A stretch of 64,000 bases of DNA. Origin: Chloroflexota bacterium. Its GTDB lineage: Bacteria > Chloroflexota > UBA11872 > VXNJ01. Numbering within the stretch: position 1 is the first letter of the stretch; each line of letters opens with the position of its first letter. The DNA is taken from positions 62,001 to 126,000 of the forward strand of contig JAPOWW010000009.1 in assembly GCA_026707405.1 (NCBI GenBank). Direction: 5' to 3'. A program made the position numbers and the translations under genes. Under the pieces are notes generated by a model that ran no database searches, was not told the origin of the DNA, and was given only the letters and a program-made list of their open reading frames with translations. Below are positions 51,207 to 59,792 of this stretch, one piece after another.

Positions 51207-51959
51207 TTAGAGGCTCAGAACCTCCTCAAGGGTGCGGGTTGGCCTGATGATGATCTCGGTAACGCAGGCCCGAGGCGGCAGGGCGGCGACGAAGAGCACA
51301 GCGGCGGCGAGGTCGTCCGGCTGCAGGAAATAAGCTCTCTGCTCGGGGGAGGGCGGGGCCGGGCGCCTGTCGAGTATGGGAGTCTCGACGTCGCCCGGAT
51401 AAATCGAGGTTGCCCGAATCCCGTACTGGTGCTCCTCGTCGTTGATGCTCCCGGTGAGCCCAGCCATACCGAATTTGGAGGCCGAATAAGCCGCGCCCGA
51501 AAGCTTGGAGGCGGCCTTACCCGCCAGCGACACGATGTTCACGACGAGGCCGCCACCGTCCGCCTTCATATGGGGCAAAACCTCACGCACGAAGCTGTAG
51601 GCGCCGGTGAGGTTTACGGCGACGATGCGATCCCAGTCCTCGTCAGAAGTCTCGGACACTCCGCGTTTCGGCGTGTTGGTGCCGGCATTGTTGACGAGAA
51701 TGTTGGGAACGCCCAACTGTTCGCGGGTGAGCCGCACCACCTCTTTGACCGCAGCGCGGTCACTTACGTCACCCGGGTAAGCAAGCACCTCTCCGGAGTG
51801 CTGTCGTGCTTCGTTCGCCACCTTCTCAAGCTGCTGCTCGCTTCTGGCGAAGAGGGCGACGTTGGCGCCAGCGGCGGCCAGCGTCATCACTATTCCTCTC
51901 CCGATTCCGGTACTTGCCCCGGTAACGATGGCGGTCTTGCCGGTTAGTTCACCAGCCAT
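51207..51959 (-). CDS. short-chain dehydrogenase/reductase
   Basis: The 250-residue SDR has the cofactor site TGASTGIGRG (about 14-23), NNAG, the catalytic Ser in NIVSLAGKAAS, and Tyr/Lys in YSASKFG (about 158-164). ATG 51959 follows AGGAG by six bases. The oxidised substrate cannot be predicted. The gene runs towards the D-aminoacylase with about 46 bases between the two and may be co-transcribed. Confidence 0.9.
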   Translation of the reverse strand: MAGELTGKTAIVTGASTGIGRGIVMTLAAAGANVALFARSEQQLEKVANEARQHSGEVLAYPGDVSDRAAVKEVVRLTREQLGVPNILVNNAGTNTPKRGVSETSDEDWDRIVAVNLTGAYSFVREVLPHMKADGGGLVVNIVSLAGKAASKLSGAAYSASKFGMAGLTGSINDEEHQYGIRATSIYPGDVETPILDRRPAPPSPEQRAYFLQPDDLAAAVLFVAALPPRACVTEIIIRPTRTLEEVLSL

Positions 51960-52583
51960 CTGGTTCTCCTATAACGCATGGTGGGGAGCCTCGATGTTAT
52001 CGACTCACCCGACGAATTGATTTTGTGGGTCATAGTCTAGCGGGCGCGATTCGGGGCGTCGGGGCGGGGCCGGCACGGGTGGCGTTTTGTGATTTTGCCG
52101 CAACATTACCCTGTGAACCAGGCAAAAAGAGGCAAAAAACAAAGGGACGGTTGACGACGGGAGAAACTGGTGTAAGGGGACGTGGATTCCCGCCCAAGCG
52201 AGAATCACAGGCGAGACGAACAGAGGAGCCTGTCGTTGCCACATCACTTGATCCAGCATCGACTGTGGGGCAGATGGAGTGTAAATGTGGGACACGGTTT
52301 GCGGCTTGCAGCGGGACGCGTCCAGCCGCGTGCCGGATACGCCCTCCGACGGTTCGGCCAGGGGCGGATTGGAGCGGGACAGATCCAACGCTTGGCCTGG
52401 CGGTCCGTTCGTGATTCGGGCCTTCGACGGGCTCAGGACGAACGGATACGCACCAATAAACCTCCGCTAATCCGGCTCTGGCTCAGATATACTTGGCGGC
52501 GGGAGGAACCGGCGACGGGCGCAATCCGGTCTCTCCTCGCTAGGCCTTGCGGCCAAGCGGTTCGGCAGGGATCGGACTAACAA
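51960..52583. other. 624-base intergenic region with dispersed repeats, no convincing gene
   Basis: Frames here (up to about 130 codons) have non-protein-like composition. Two repeat-type elements are visible: GATTCCCGC...GCGAGAATC (52183-52207), and the palindrome CCGTTCGT...ACGAACGG (52405-52445) enclosing CCTTCGACGGGCTCAGG. TATACT at about 52487 may be a -10 for the DtxR-type gene, without a clear -35. The region may hold decayed coding sequence. Confidence 0.6.
52405..52445. repeat. palindromic dispersed repeat
   Basis: CCGTTCGT (52405-52412) and ACGAACGG (52438-52445) pair over 8 bp; the inner part holds the motif CCTTCGACGGGCTCAGG, half of which also occurs at 31791-31807. The motif is common in intergenic DNA of unrelated bacteria. 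Confidence 0.6.
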
Positions 52584-53306
52584 TTGGACTCGAACGGGAA
52601 TCGCACAACGCTCGACGCTGACCAGGCCGTCAAAATGCCGAGCTCGACCATTCAGGACTACCTGCTGGCGATCTACAGCCTGGACTTCGAACAGGTGCAC
52701 GTAATAGCGGCGCGACTGGCGGAAAAGCTCGAGGTCTCAGCTCCGACCGTCTCGGTGACGGTAGAGCGGATGGTCAGGGACGGTTACGTGGACGTCGACA
52801 GCAACCACACGATCACCTTGACCGAAAAGGGGCGGGCCGTGGGCAGCCGGGTGGCCCGGCGTCACAGACTGATTGAGCGCTGGTTGAACGACATGCTGGA
52901 CCTCGACTGGGTGATGCTTCACGACGAGGCGCATCTTCTCGAACACTCCCTTTCGAGCGCGTTGGAACAGAAAATATCCGAAGCGCTGAATCATCCGGAG
53001 ACTTGTCCGCACGGGAATCCGATTCCCGGAAACGCCAAGAACTGGTCGTTCGAAGGCATGAAGCAGCTTTCGGAATCGGAAGCTGGAGAGAAATTGAAAG
53101 TAGCGAGAATATCGGAGCTTGCCGAGGACAACGCCGAGATCATGCGCTATCTGCAACAGAAGAACCTGGTGCCGGACACTTCATTGGAGGTCCAGGAGAT
53201 CACGCCGTTTGGCCATGTGGTACTCAAGGTAAACGGCGATATGGCGGTCATCGACCCGGAAATCGCCGTGTACGTATGGACCAGATCGGCGGCGGCTCCG
53301 AATTAG
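52584..53306 (+). CDS. DtxR/MntR family metal-dependent transcriptional regulator
   Basis: The 240-residue protein has a winged helix (about 18-75; AARLAEKLEVSAPTVSVTVERM), a dimerisation and metal-binding domain (HDEAHLLEHSLS; NHPETCPHGNPIP, about 110-150) and a C-terminal SH3/FeoA-like domain. Members sense iron or manganese and repress uptake genes. The start is TTG 52584, with AGGGA about 12 bases upstream. It precedes an ABC exporter by 72 bases, an arrangement that suggests, without proof, control of that operon. Confidence 0.9.
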   Translation: MDSNGNRTTLDADQAVKMPSSTIQDYLLAIYSLDFEQVHVIAARLAEKLEVSAPTVSVTVERMVRDGYVDVDSNHTITLTEKGRAVGSRVARRHRLIERWLNDMLDLDWVMLHDEAHLLEHSLSSALEQKISEALNHPETCPHGNPIPGNAKNWSFEGMKQLSESEAGEKLKVARISELAEDNAEIMRYLQQKNLVPDTSLEVQEITPFGHVVLKVNGDMAVIDPEIAVYVWTRSAAAPN

Positions 53307-53378
53307 CGCGTCGGCGCCGAAACAGGGACGACGCACGACAAGCACGGAAACCTACGGAATCGACGGAGGCCTGATAAC

Positions 53379-54296
53379 TTGCCGATAGTGGAAGTGCGCG
53401 ATCTCCGTAAGCACTACGGAGACGTGAAGGCCGTGGACGGCCTTTCGTTCGAGGTCGAGCCAGGCGAGGTCTTTGGCATGTTAGGCCCCAATGGCGCGGG
53501 CAAGAGCACAACGGTCGAGATCGTCGAGGGGCTGCGCGAGATGGACGCCGGTCACGTGCGAATACTCGACCTCGACCCGCACCGAGACAGGGTGAAAGTC
53601 AGAGAATCGATAGGGATTCAGCTTCAATCGGCGTCGCTTTTCGACAAGCTGACGGCGCGTGAGCATCTAGCACTCTTCTCTTCTTTCTATTCGCGAACCC
53701 GAACCGTGGACGAGCTAATTGAGCTGGTCGATCTGGCGGACAGACAAAACGCAGTCTCCAAGGAGTTGTCGGGCGGCCAGAGACAACGCCTGTCGTTCGC
53801 CCTCGCGATGGTCAACGACCCGGAGGTCGTGTTTCTGGACGAGCCCACGACGGGGCTCGACCCGCAGGCGCGAAGGCACATGTGGGACGTGGTCGCGGCG
53901 ATGGGGAAGGAGGGCAAGACGGTCTTTCTGACAACTCACTACATGGAGGAAGCCGAGCTGCTGTGCGACCGGATCGCCATAATCGACCACGGCAAGATTA
54001 TCGCGCTCGACACTCCGGCGCGGCTTATCGAAAGCAATTTTCAGGCGCAGACCGTCAGCTTCGATACGGCCCACGGGAGCTTGTCCACAACTGAGCTCGA
54101 GTCGCTGTCAGGCGTGACCCAAGCGGTTGCCGACGATGGGCATGTCGAGCTGTTCACGGCCGACGTAGCCGCAACGATAGGCGCGCTGATGGACTACGCG
54201 AGACAGCAAGACGTGCCGATGAGCGATCTGAATATCGGGCAAGCCAATCTGGAGGACGTGTTTCTGAAATTGACGGGCCGCCGGATACGCGATTGA
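53379..54296 (+). CDS. ABC transporter ATP-binding protein (ABC-2 type exporter)
   Basis: The 305-residue ATPase has MLGPNGAGKSTTVEI (about 35-49), signature LSGGQRQRLSFAL (about 129), Walker B VVFLDEPTTGLDP and TTHYMEE. The C-terminal extension (about 215-305) is typical of drug or polyketide exporters (DrrA/CcmA-like). The start is TTG 53379. It overlaps the permease gene by four bases. Confidence 0.93.
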   Translation: MPIVEVRDLRKHYGDVKAVDGLSFEVEPGEVFGMLGPNGAGKSTTVEIVEGLREMDAGHVRILDLDPHRDRVKVRESIGIQLQSASLFDKLTAREHLALFSSFYSRTRTVDELIELVDLADRQNAVSKELSGGQRQRLSFALAMVNDPEVVFLDEPTTGLDPQARRHMWDVVAAMGKEGKTVFLTTHYMEEAELLCDRIAIIDHGKIIALDTPARLIESNFQAQTVSFDTAHGSLSTTELESLSGVTQAVADDGHVELFTADVAATIGALMDYARQQDVPMSDLNIGQANLEDVFLKLTGRRIRD

Positions 54297-55378
54297 AAGC
54301 CATCGGCGCGTTAATTCTGGCGCTTGGCCGCGAGTTCGTGCGGGACCGTACCGCGCTGTTCTTCACGCTGGCGTTTCCGTTCATCTTCATGATCATCTTC
54401 GGGCTCTTGATGCAAGGGTTGGACCGACCGCGCAACTTCGACATCGGCCTAGTGGTGGAAGACGCCTCGCCGGCGGCAAGCGGGCTTGCGAACGCGCTGC
54501 GGAATGTACCGGTTCTGAAGATCACCGAAGACGGATTCGACACCGAGCAAGACCGGCTGGAGGAAGGCGACCGGGACGCGGTTATCGTCGTTCCCGAAGG
54601 GTTTGGGGATACGGTGACAGCGGGAGCGACGGCGACGGTCCGCGTGTTCTTCGATCCGTCGCGTCAAACGACCGCGACGATAGTGCTGCCTATCTTGTCG
54701 CAGATTCTGGACGGAATAGATCGAGTGCGAGCGGGCACTCCACGGGGACTCGTGATCGAGCCCGTCTCGGTGGTGGCTTCCGACCTGCGTGTCGTGGACT
54801 TCGTCGCGCCGGGAGTAATCGCGATGAGCGTGATGCAGCTTGGGGTGTTTTCCTCGATAAACCTGGTGATGAGGCGCGAGAAGCTGATCCTCAAGCGTCT
54901 GGGCGCCACACCCATCCGGCGCGAAACGGTTATTGCCGGCGAGGTCTTGTTCCGGCTGATCATCACGGCGGTGCAGGCGGTCCTGCTCGTAGCGATGGCG
55001 AATCTTGCGTTTGGGGTGCCGATACAAGGAGGCTTTCACGAGCTGATCGCGATAGTCGGTCTGGGGGCGCTGGCGTTCATCGGTCTCGGATTTGCGATCT
55101 CTTCGTTTGCCAAAACCGAAGAGGGGATGCTGCCTATCGCTCAGCTCGTGTCTCTGCCGATGATGTTTCTCTCGGGGATTTTCTTTCCGATAGACGGACT
55201 TCCGGGCTTCTTGCAGCCGGTGGTGAAAGTGCTGCCGCTCACCTTCCTGGGCGACGGGATCCGGCAAACGATGGTTGGCGGTTTCAGCATCAACGCGATG
55301 TGGGTGAACTATATGGCGCTGGCGCTATGGCTGGCGGCGACATTTCTGGTGGCGGTGCGGCTGTTCAAGTGGGAGTGA
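54293..55378 (+). CDS. ABC-2 type transporter permease
   Basis: A 361-residue membrane subunit with one N-terminal helix (about 19-42), an extracytoplasmic domain (about 50-170) and five helices in the C-terminal half (APGVIAMSVMQLGVF, LIITAVQAVLLVAMANLAFG, FLSGIFFPIDGLP). FLSGIFFPIDGLPG is a hallmark of the DrrB/YhhJ type. The start is TTG 54293 within the ATPase stop. The substrate is not known. Confidence 0.9.
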   Translation: MKAIGALILALGREFVRDRTALFFTLAFPFIFMIIFGLLMQGLDRPRNFDIGLVVEDASPAASGLANALRNVPVLKITEDGFDTEQDRLEEGDRDAVIVVPEGFGDTVTAGATATVRVFFDPSRQTTATIVLPILSQILDGIDRVRAGTPRGLVIEPVSVVASDLRVVDFVAPGVIAMSVMQLGVFSSINLVMRREKLILKRLGATPIRRETVIAGEVLFRLIITAVQAVLLVAMANLAFGVPIQGGFHELIAIVGLGALAFIGLGFAISSFAKTEEGMLPIAQLVSLPMMFLSGIFFPIDGLPGFLQPVVKVLPLTFLGDGIRQTMVGGFSINAMWVNYMALALWLAATFLVAVRLFKWE

Positions 55379-55417
55379 AGGGGCGAGGCGTGGTTGTGGA
55401 GAACACCCTCACCCCAA

Positions 55418-55440
55418 CCCTCTCCCGTCAAGGGAGAGGG
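55418..55440. repeat. perfect intergenic hairpin repeat
   Basis: CCCTCTCCC (55418-55426), loop GTCAA, GGGAGAGGG (55432-55440), in the gap between two convergent genes. This sequence type is a common dispersed intergenic hairpin; here it could also serve as a bidirectional terminator for the permease and the convergent spermidine synthase-like gene, although T-runs are lacking. Confidence 0.6.
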
Positions 55441-55471
55441 GGTGGACGCGGTGGAGGAGGATTGGGTGGCG

Positions 55472-57088
55472 CTAGCGGGCGGTGTTGACCGAGCCGTCTC
55501 CCGACTGGGCGACACCGAGAATCATCTGATGAATCACCTGCTCCACCGGAGCGAGGTCGTCGGTGAAAGCGCCCTCCGAGGATTCGACAGGACGGGGATT
55601 GACGCCCTTTTCCGCTATGGCCCTGATCCAGACGTCGTCGGTTTCGGAGAGCCGCCGGTTGACTTCGTCGAGAGAGATCGGGCTGTTGGAGGCGAATATA
55701 AGGCTGTTGAGGTAGCCGGCGGGAAGGTCGATGACGAATACGGTGGGGAAGACGGATCGCATGGTCTTGCTCAACGCTTCGACGAGGCGAAAGTCGTCAG
55801 GGGCGCGGCCCGCGTTCAGCGCGACGATTCCATCGTCTTCCAGATGACTCTGAATCTCCTCGAAAAACTCGCGCGTGGTCAACTGAAACGGAATGTACGG
55901 CTGCCGGTAGGCGTCGACCATGACCACGTCGTAGGCACGGTCGGTGCGCCGCAGGAAGTAGCGGCCGTCCTCGGCGACGGCGTTCAGGTTCGGCTCGTTC
56001 ATGTCGAACATGTCCCGGCCGATATCGATTATCTGGGGATCGATCTCGACGCCGTCGATATGCGTTCGGTCGCCGTAGACCTGGTTGTAGAGCTTTGAGA
56101 CGGTGCCGGTACCGAGTCCGACTATGAGGACGTCTTCGACCTGGCCGGGATGCTCCTTGCGGAACTGGGGCGCGAGGAGAAAGTAGTCCCAGGGGCCGCT
56201 GGTGAGCGGCTGGATTTCGAGCGCCGGGAAGAACACGGAGTGAGTGGCCAGACCTTCATTGAGCACGAGCCGCCGCATCCCCGAGTCGGTGTCCTGGACC
56301 TGGATGAAGTTGAATATCGATTCGTCTTCGTAGACCAGCGTGCCCCGCTCGGCGGCGCGGACGACGTCGGGCCGGACGTTAACTATCACGGTAATGGCGA
56401 CGAGGACAATGAGCAGAGTCAGGAATCGCCAGCTCTTTAGTCCGGCGACCGCAAGCGCGAGCAACACAAGCGCGAAGGCGAGGAACGTGTTGCGCGTCCC
56501 GATGTTGGGGACGAGCAGCAGCACCGGCAAAAATGCGCCCATGATGCTGCCAAGAGTTCCAAGGGCGTAGATGCGGCCTGCGTTGGCGCCCGCCGAGCTC
56601 AGGTTGGCGGTGCTGAGCCTTATCGCGAACGGAGACACGAAACCGAGGATGGTTATGGGAATCGCGAAAAGGAAGATCACGCCGAACAGGGACCCCCAGA
56701 ATACGCCGAGCGACAGTCCGGCGAAGGCTTCGGTCGAGAGGTTAAGAATCGGCTTCGCGACCAGGGGGATCAGCCCGATGCCGAAGGCGGCGATGGCGAC
56801 GAGACGCAACAGCAGCCGGTCGTCGGGACGCCTGTCGGCGATGCGACCGCCGACGTAGTAGCCGAGCGTGAGATAGAGCAGGACCAACCCGATAAGGTTG
56901 GCCCACACGAACAGATTGTTGCCGTAGAAGGGCGCGAGGAGCCGGGACCCGGCAAGCTCCGCGCCGAGCACGGTCATCCCCGAGAAGAACACTACGGCAA
57001 GCAGCATTCCGTCGCGGACCGTGCGCGGGTAGCGAGCGTCCGGGGAGCCGCTCGAGCTTGGGGAGTCTGGTACTTGATCGGTGCTCAA
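55472..57088 (-). CDS. fused membrane/spermidine synthase-like protein
   Basis: The 538-residue protein has an N-terminal membrane half with about seven helices (about 25-245; LGAELAGSRLLAPFYGN is the family mark) and a C-terminal spermidine synthase-like SAM domain (about 260-510). The latter has VLIVGLGTGTVSKLY, VDGVEIDPQIIDIG and DVVMVDAYRQPYIPFQ. Whether it makes polyamines or methylates another substrate is open; the aminopropyl-transfer Asp region is only partly matched. No speA/speD is nearby. Confidence 0.85.
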   Translation of the reverse strand: MSTDQVPDSPSSSGSPDARYPRTVRDGMLLAVVFFSGMTVLGAELAGSRLLAPFYGNNLFVWANLIGLVLLYLTLGYYVGGRIADRRPDDRLLLRLVAIAAFGIGLIPLVAKPILNLSTEAFAGLSLGVFWGSLFGVIFLFAIPITILGFVSPFAIRLSTANLSSAGANAGRIYALGTLGSIMGAFLPVLLLVPNIGTRNTFLAFALVLLALAVAGLKSWRFLTLLIVLVAITVIVNVRPDVVRAAERGTLVYEDESIFNFIQVQDTDSGMRRLVLNEGLATHSVFFPALEIQPLTSGPWDYFLLAPQFRKEHPGQVEDVLIVGLGTGTVSKLYNQVYGDRTHIDGVEIDPQIIDIGRDMFDMNEPNLNAVAEDGRYFLRRTDRAYDVVMVDAYRQPYIPFQLTTREFFEEIQSHLEDDGIVALNAGRAPDDFRLVEALSKTMRSVFPTVFVIDLPAGYLNSLIFASNSPISLDEVNRRLSETDDVWIRAIAEKGVNPRPVESSEGAFTDDLAPVEQVIHQMILGVAQSGDGSVNTAR

Positions 57089-57133
57089 CGCATCACCACC
57101 TAGGGGCGTTTGCCGTCGGTACGACGGATCGCA

Positions 57134-57958
57134 TCAGGGTTCATTGGCCAGGGTCAGGGCCGCGTCAGCGGCTATTTGAACGTAGCTGCGGCGGGCCTCG
57201 GCGAATTCGGGCGTAGGGACGCCCCATCTCCACTCTCGATCCCACAGCTCGTCCGAGACGAGCAGAAGGACGCCTACGTCGATTCCCATGGCGCTGCCGA
57301 GGGAAACGATAGCGCTAGTCTCCATATCAACTCCCAATACACCTCGAGCCGCGAATTTTTTCACCTTGTGGCGAGTCTCGCGATAGGGAGCGTCCGTGGT
57401 CCAGATGGGACCTTCCCTAAGGGCGGCTCCGGCACGGGCGGCGGCGCTGCGAAGGGCGCCGTTGACGGTTGGGGAGGGCAATGGATCGGCGTCCGCGGGC
57501 AGATAGTGATAGGAGGCGCCTTCCTCGCGAATTACCGAACCGGCGAGCAGGATGTCTCCGACACGCACCTCCGGGTGGACGGCGCCGCACCATCCGAAAG
57601 CTATCACCGTTTTAACACCATCCAGCTTCAGGCTCTCGAACGTACCGGCGACCTTGGGCGCGTAGACGCACGGTCCAGCAACGGATACTCCATCGACTGT
57701 AACGCGCCGTCCGCGTTCCTCCGTTGTTTCAGAGCTATTCGCAGCACCCAATCGCTCCAGGCACCAGTCCATTTCCTTGTCGCCAAGGATACTGAGAACG
57801 ACGGTTTCCGCAATCGGCGGTCGCTCGGAGGCCGGTTCGCCACGGAAGCTGCGCCTGCCCAGCACCTCTCTCTGGTGGGCGACTGTTATGACAGGCTCGT
57901 CCGCGCCCTGGTTGGTGAGGAAATCGGGGCCAGAAGCGGGTTTGGCCCGGCTGGACAC
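57134..57958 (-). CDS. nucleoside phosphorylase family protein
   Basis: A protein of the PNP/UDP phosphorylase fold. The core shows VIAFGWCGAVHPEVRVGDIL (phosphate and base site) and LGVDMETSAIVSLG, the ribose-binding Glu-Thr/Ser motif (about 220-233). It likely splits uridine or a purine nucleoside with phosphate. The frame stays open to 58081, but the first 41 residues are not protein-like; GTG 57958 is tentatively chosen and gives 274 residues. A GTG after GAGAG further on is an alternative. Confidence 0.8.
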   Translation of the reverse strand: MSSRAKPASGPDFLTNQGADEPVITVAHQREVLGRRSFRGEPASERPPIAETVVLSILGDKEMDWCLERLGAANSSETTEERGRRVTVDGVSVAGPCVYAPKVAGTFESLKLDGVKTVIAFGWCGAVHPEVRVGDILLAGSVIREEGASYHYLPADADPLPSPTVNGALRSAAARAGAALREGPIWTTDAPYRETRHKVKKFAARGVLGVDMETSAIVSLGSAMGIDVGVLLLVSDELWDREWRWGVPTPEFAEARRSYVQIAADAALTLANEP

Positions 57959-58165
57959 GGGGGCGCTCAACAATGTGATCGCATGGTTAGGCGGACGCGC
58001 GGCGACGCGGTCAGGGCACTGCCTTAGCCGTCGCTCAGTCAGACTTCTGAGTTTGCTCGCGCCGCGGCGCGTTGAATCCATTTGATAACTTCAGGCCTTC
58101 TCCGCTCGTCGGCGGACTCCACCCAGGGGCCTCCGTCGGGAAGCCGTCGAGATTACGCGGGAGGT

Positions 58166-59725
58166 CTAGCGTACTCCGAACGAGACGGTATGATACCCGG
58201 TCGCGCCGTCGGGACGCGCCTCGTGAATCTTCGAGGTTTGCGTCTCGCCAGTTCCGTCGGTGGCGCGGACTCTGATGGTGTGATTACCGGAAACGGCTTC
58301 GAAGTCAAACACCCAGCGCCGCCAAGCGTCCTTGGTCAGGGCCTCGCCGAGACGCGCCTCCTTCCAGGGGCCGTCGCCGATCTGGCACTCGACCTTGTCG
58401 ATGCCTCGGGTCGGCGCCCACGCGAATCCGGCGGCCTGCGCCGGACCGGGTGGAAGAGTACGCAGGTGCCGTGGAATGTCAATACGCGACTGCGTCTTGA
58501 CCGGCGCGCGCTTGGCCCAGCCTCGCGGAATCCAGTAAGCGTTGAAGCCTTCCCAAGTCGTCAACTCGATCTCCCTCAGCCACTTGGTCGCGGACACGTA
58601 GCCATAGAGTCCGGGCACTACCAGGCGGGCAGGAAATCCGTGGTCGAACGGCAGAGGCTCGTCGTTCATTCCAACGGCTACGAGAGCGTCCCGGCCGTCG
58701 AAGGCGATCTCGGTTCGGAATCCGACCGTGAAGTCGTCCACGCTGCGACCGACTATCTGCGTGGCGCCTTCCTGGACGCCGGCGCGATTGAGGATCGTGC
58801 GGAGGGGGACGCCGAGCCACTTGGCGTTGCCGACCAGATCGCCTCCGACATCGTTAGATACGCAGGAAAGGGTGACATAGCGCTCGATCGTCTCCATTCC
58901 AAGCAACTCTTCAAACGTCAACTCGTAGGGCCGGTCGACCATGCCGGTGACGTTCAGCCGCCACGAATCAGGATCGACCTTGGGGATGGAGAGCGCGGTG
59001 TCGATTTGGTAGAAGTCCTCGTTGGGAGTTATCAGCGGATCGAGTCCGGGGACATCGATGGCCCTTTCAGGGGAGGGAGGATCCACGAACTCGCTGGGAC
59101 GAGGCAGTACTACTTCCTCGCGGCTCAGGATGACGGCCTTGCCGCGTTCGGCGAGCGCGCGCCCGGCGGCGGCGAAACCGATTGCCAAAGCCACCAAGCC
59201 GCCTCCCCGGTAAAGGAAGGTACGCCTGGGCATCGGGGTCTGCGGGGCGTAGCTCTCACGGTCGGTGGGGCGCGGCTGCCGGAAAACGAGCCAGCCAAGC
59301 GTAACGATGCCTGCGGCCGCGGTGACGGCCGCGACGAACACAGACGGGACGGGTCCGTAAAGCGGGTCCCTGATTGCGGCAAAAGCGCCCAGCACGCCGA
59401 ATGCGGCGAATCCCGCTGCAGCCAGCACGAAGAAGCGGATCGCGAGGATGCCCAGCAAGGCCCCGATGACGAGCGAAAGAATGATGGTTCCAACTATGAG
59501 CGCGAGCTTGTCGTTGGTGCCAAAGACGTTGATGGCGAAATCTTCCATGGCGGGGGGCGCGTAGTCGATTACGAGCTTGCCGACCGCCAGGAGCATTGAA
59601 GGCAGGCCGGAGGAAAATCCGGCGACAAGCTCACTCGCGCCGAGGGCCGCGGCCGAGGCGATAAGTCCGCCGATGGCGGACTGGAGGACAGGCCACGTTC
59701 GCGCTTTGGACATTAATTGCTTCAT
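58166..59725 (-). CDS. membrane-anchored molybdopterin sulfite oxidase-like oxidoreductase
   Basis: The 519-residue protein has four hydrophobic segments at the N-terminus (about 13-35, 74-98, 100-118, 128-148), then PRRTFLYRGGG and another helix, then the sulfite-oxidase fold. In that fold YVTLSCVSNDVGG carries the Cys that ligates molybdenum (about 287), with VPLRTILNRAG and LVVPGLYGYVSATKWL. A dimerisation-like domain ends it. RRTFL inside the protein resembles a Tat motif, so the catalytic part would be exported; tatC lies at 28671. There is no haem domain. Related proteins occur in Actinobacteria. Confidence 0.88.
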   Translation of the reverse strand: MKQLMSKARTWPVLQSAIGGLIASAAALGASELVAGFSSGLPSMLLAVGKLVIDYAPPAMEDFAINVFGTNDKLALIVGTIILSLVIGALLGILAIRFFVLAAAGFAAFGVLGAFAAIRDPLYGPVPSVFVAAVTAAAGIVTLGWLVFRQPRPTDRESYAPQTPMPRRTFLYRGGGLVALAIGFAAAGRALAERGKAVILSREEVVLPRPSEFVDPPSPERAIDVPGLDPLITPNEDFYQIDTALSIPKVDPDSWRLNVTGMVDRPYELTFEELLGMETIERYVTLSCVSNDVGGDLVGNAKWLGVPLRTILNRAGVQEGATQIVGRSVDDFTVGFRTEIAFDGRDALVAVGMNDEPLPFDHGFPARLVVPGLYGYVSATKWLREIELTTWEGFNAYWIPRGWAKRAPVKTQSRIDIPRHLRTLPPGPAQAAGFAWAPTRGIDKVECQIGDGPWKEARLGEALTKDAWRRWVFDFEAVSGNHTIRVRATDGTGETQTSKIHEARPDGATGYHTVSFGVR

Positions 59726-59792
59726 AGAGACAGCCCAGACCTTCAGCTACCAACCGTCAGACGGTAATACGCACCGACCGACCTTTCGGTTT

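Noticed and set aside
31791-52445. CRISPR array
   Set aside because: No evenly spaced identical repeats occur anywhere in the window; the Cas4-like nuclease at 30863 has no cas neighbours.
52182-52580. 132-codon plus-strand frame before the DtxR-type gene
   Set aside because: It runs through two dispersed repeats, is Arg-rich with no motif and has no ribosome-binding site.
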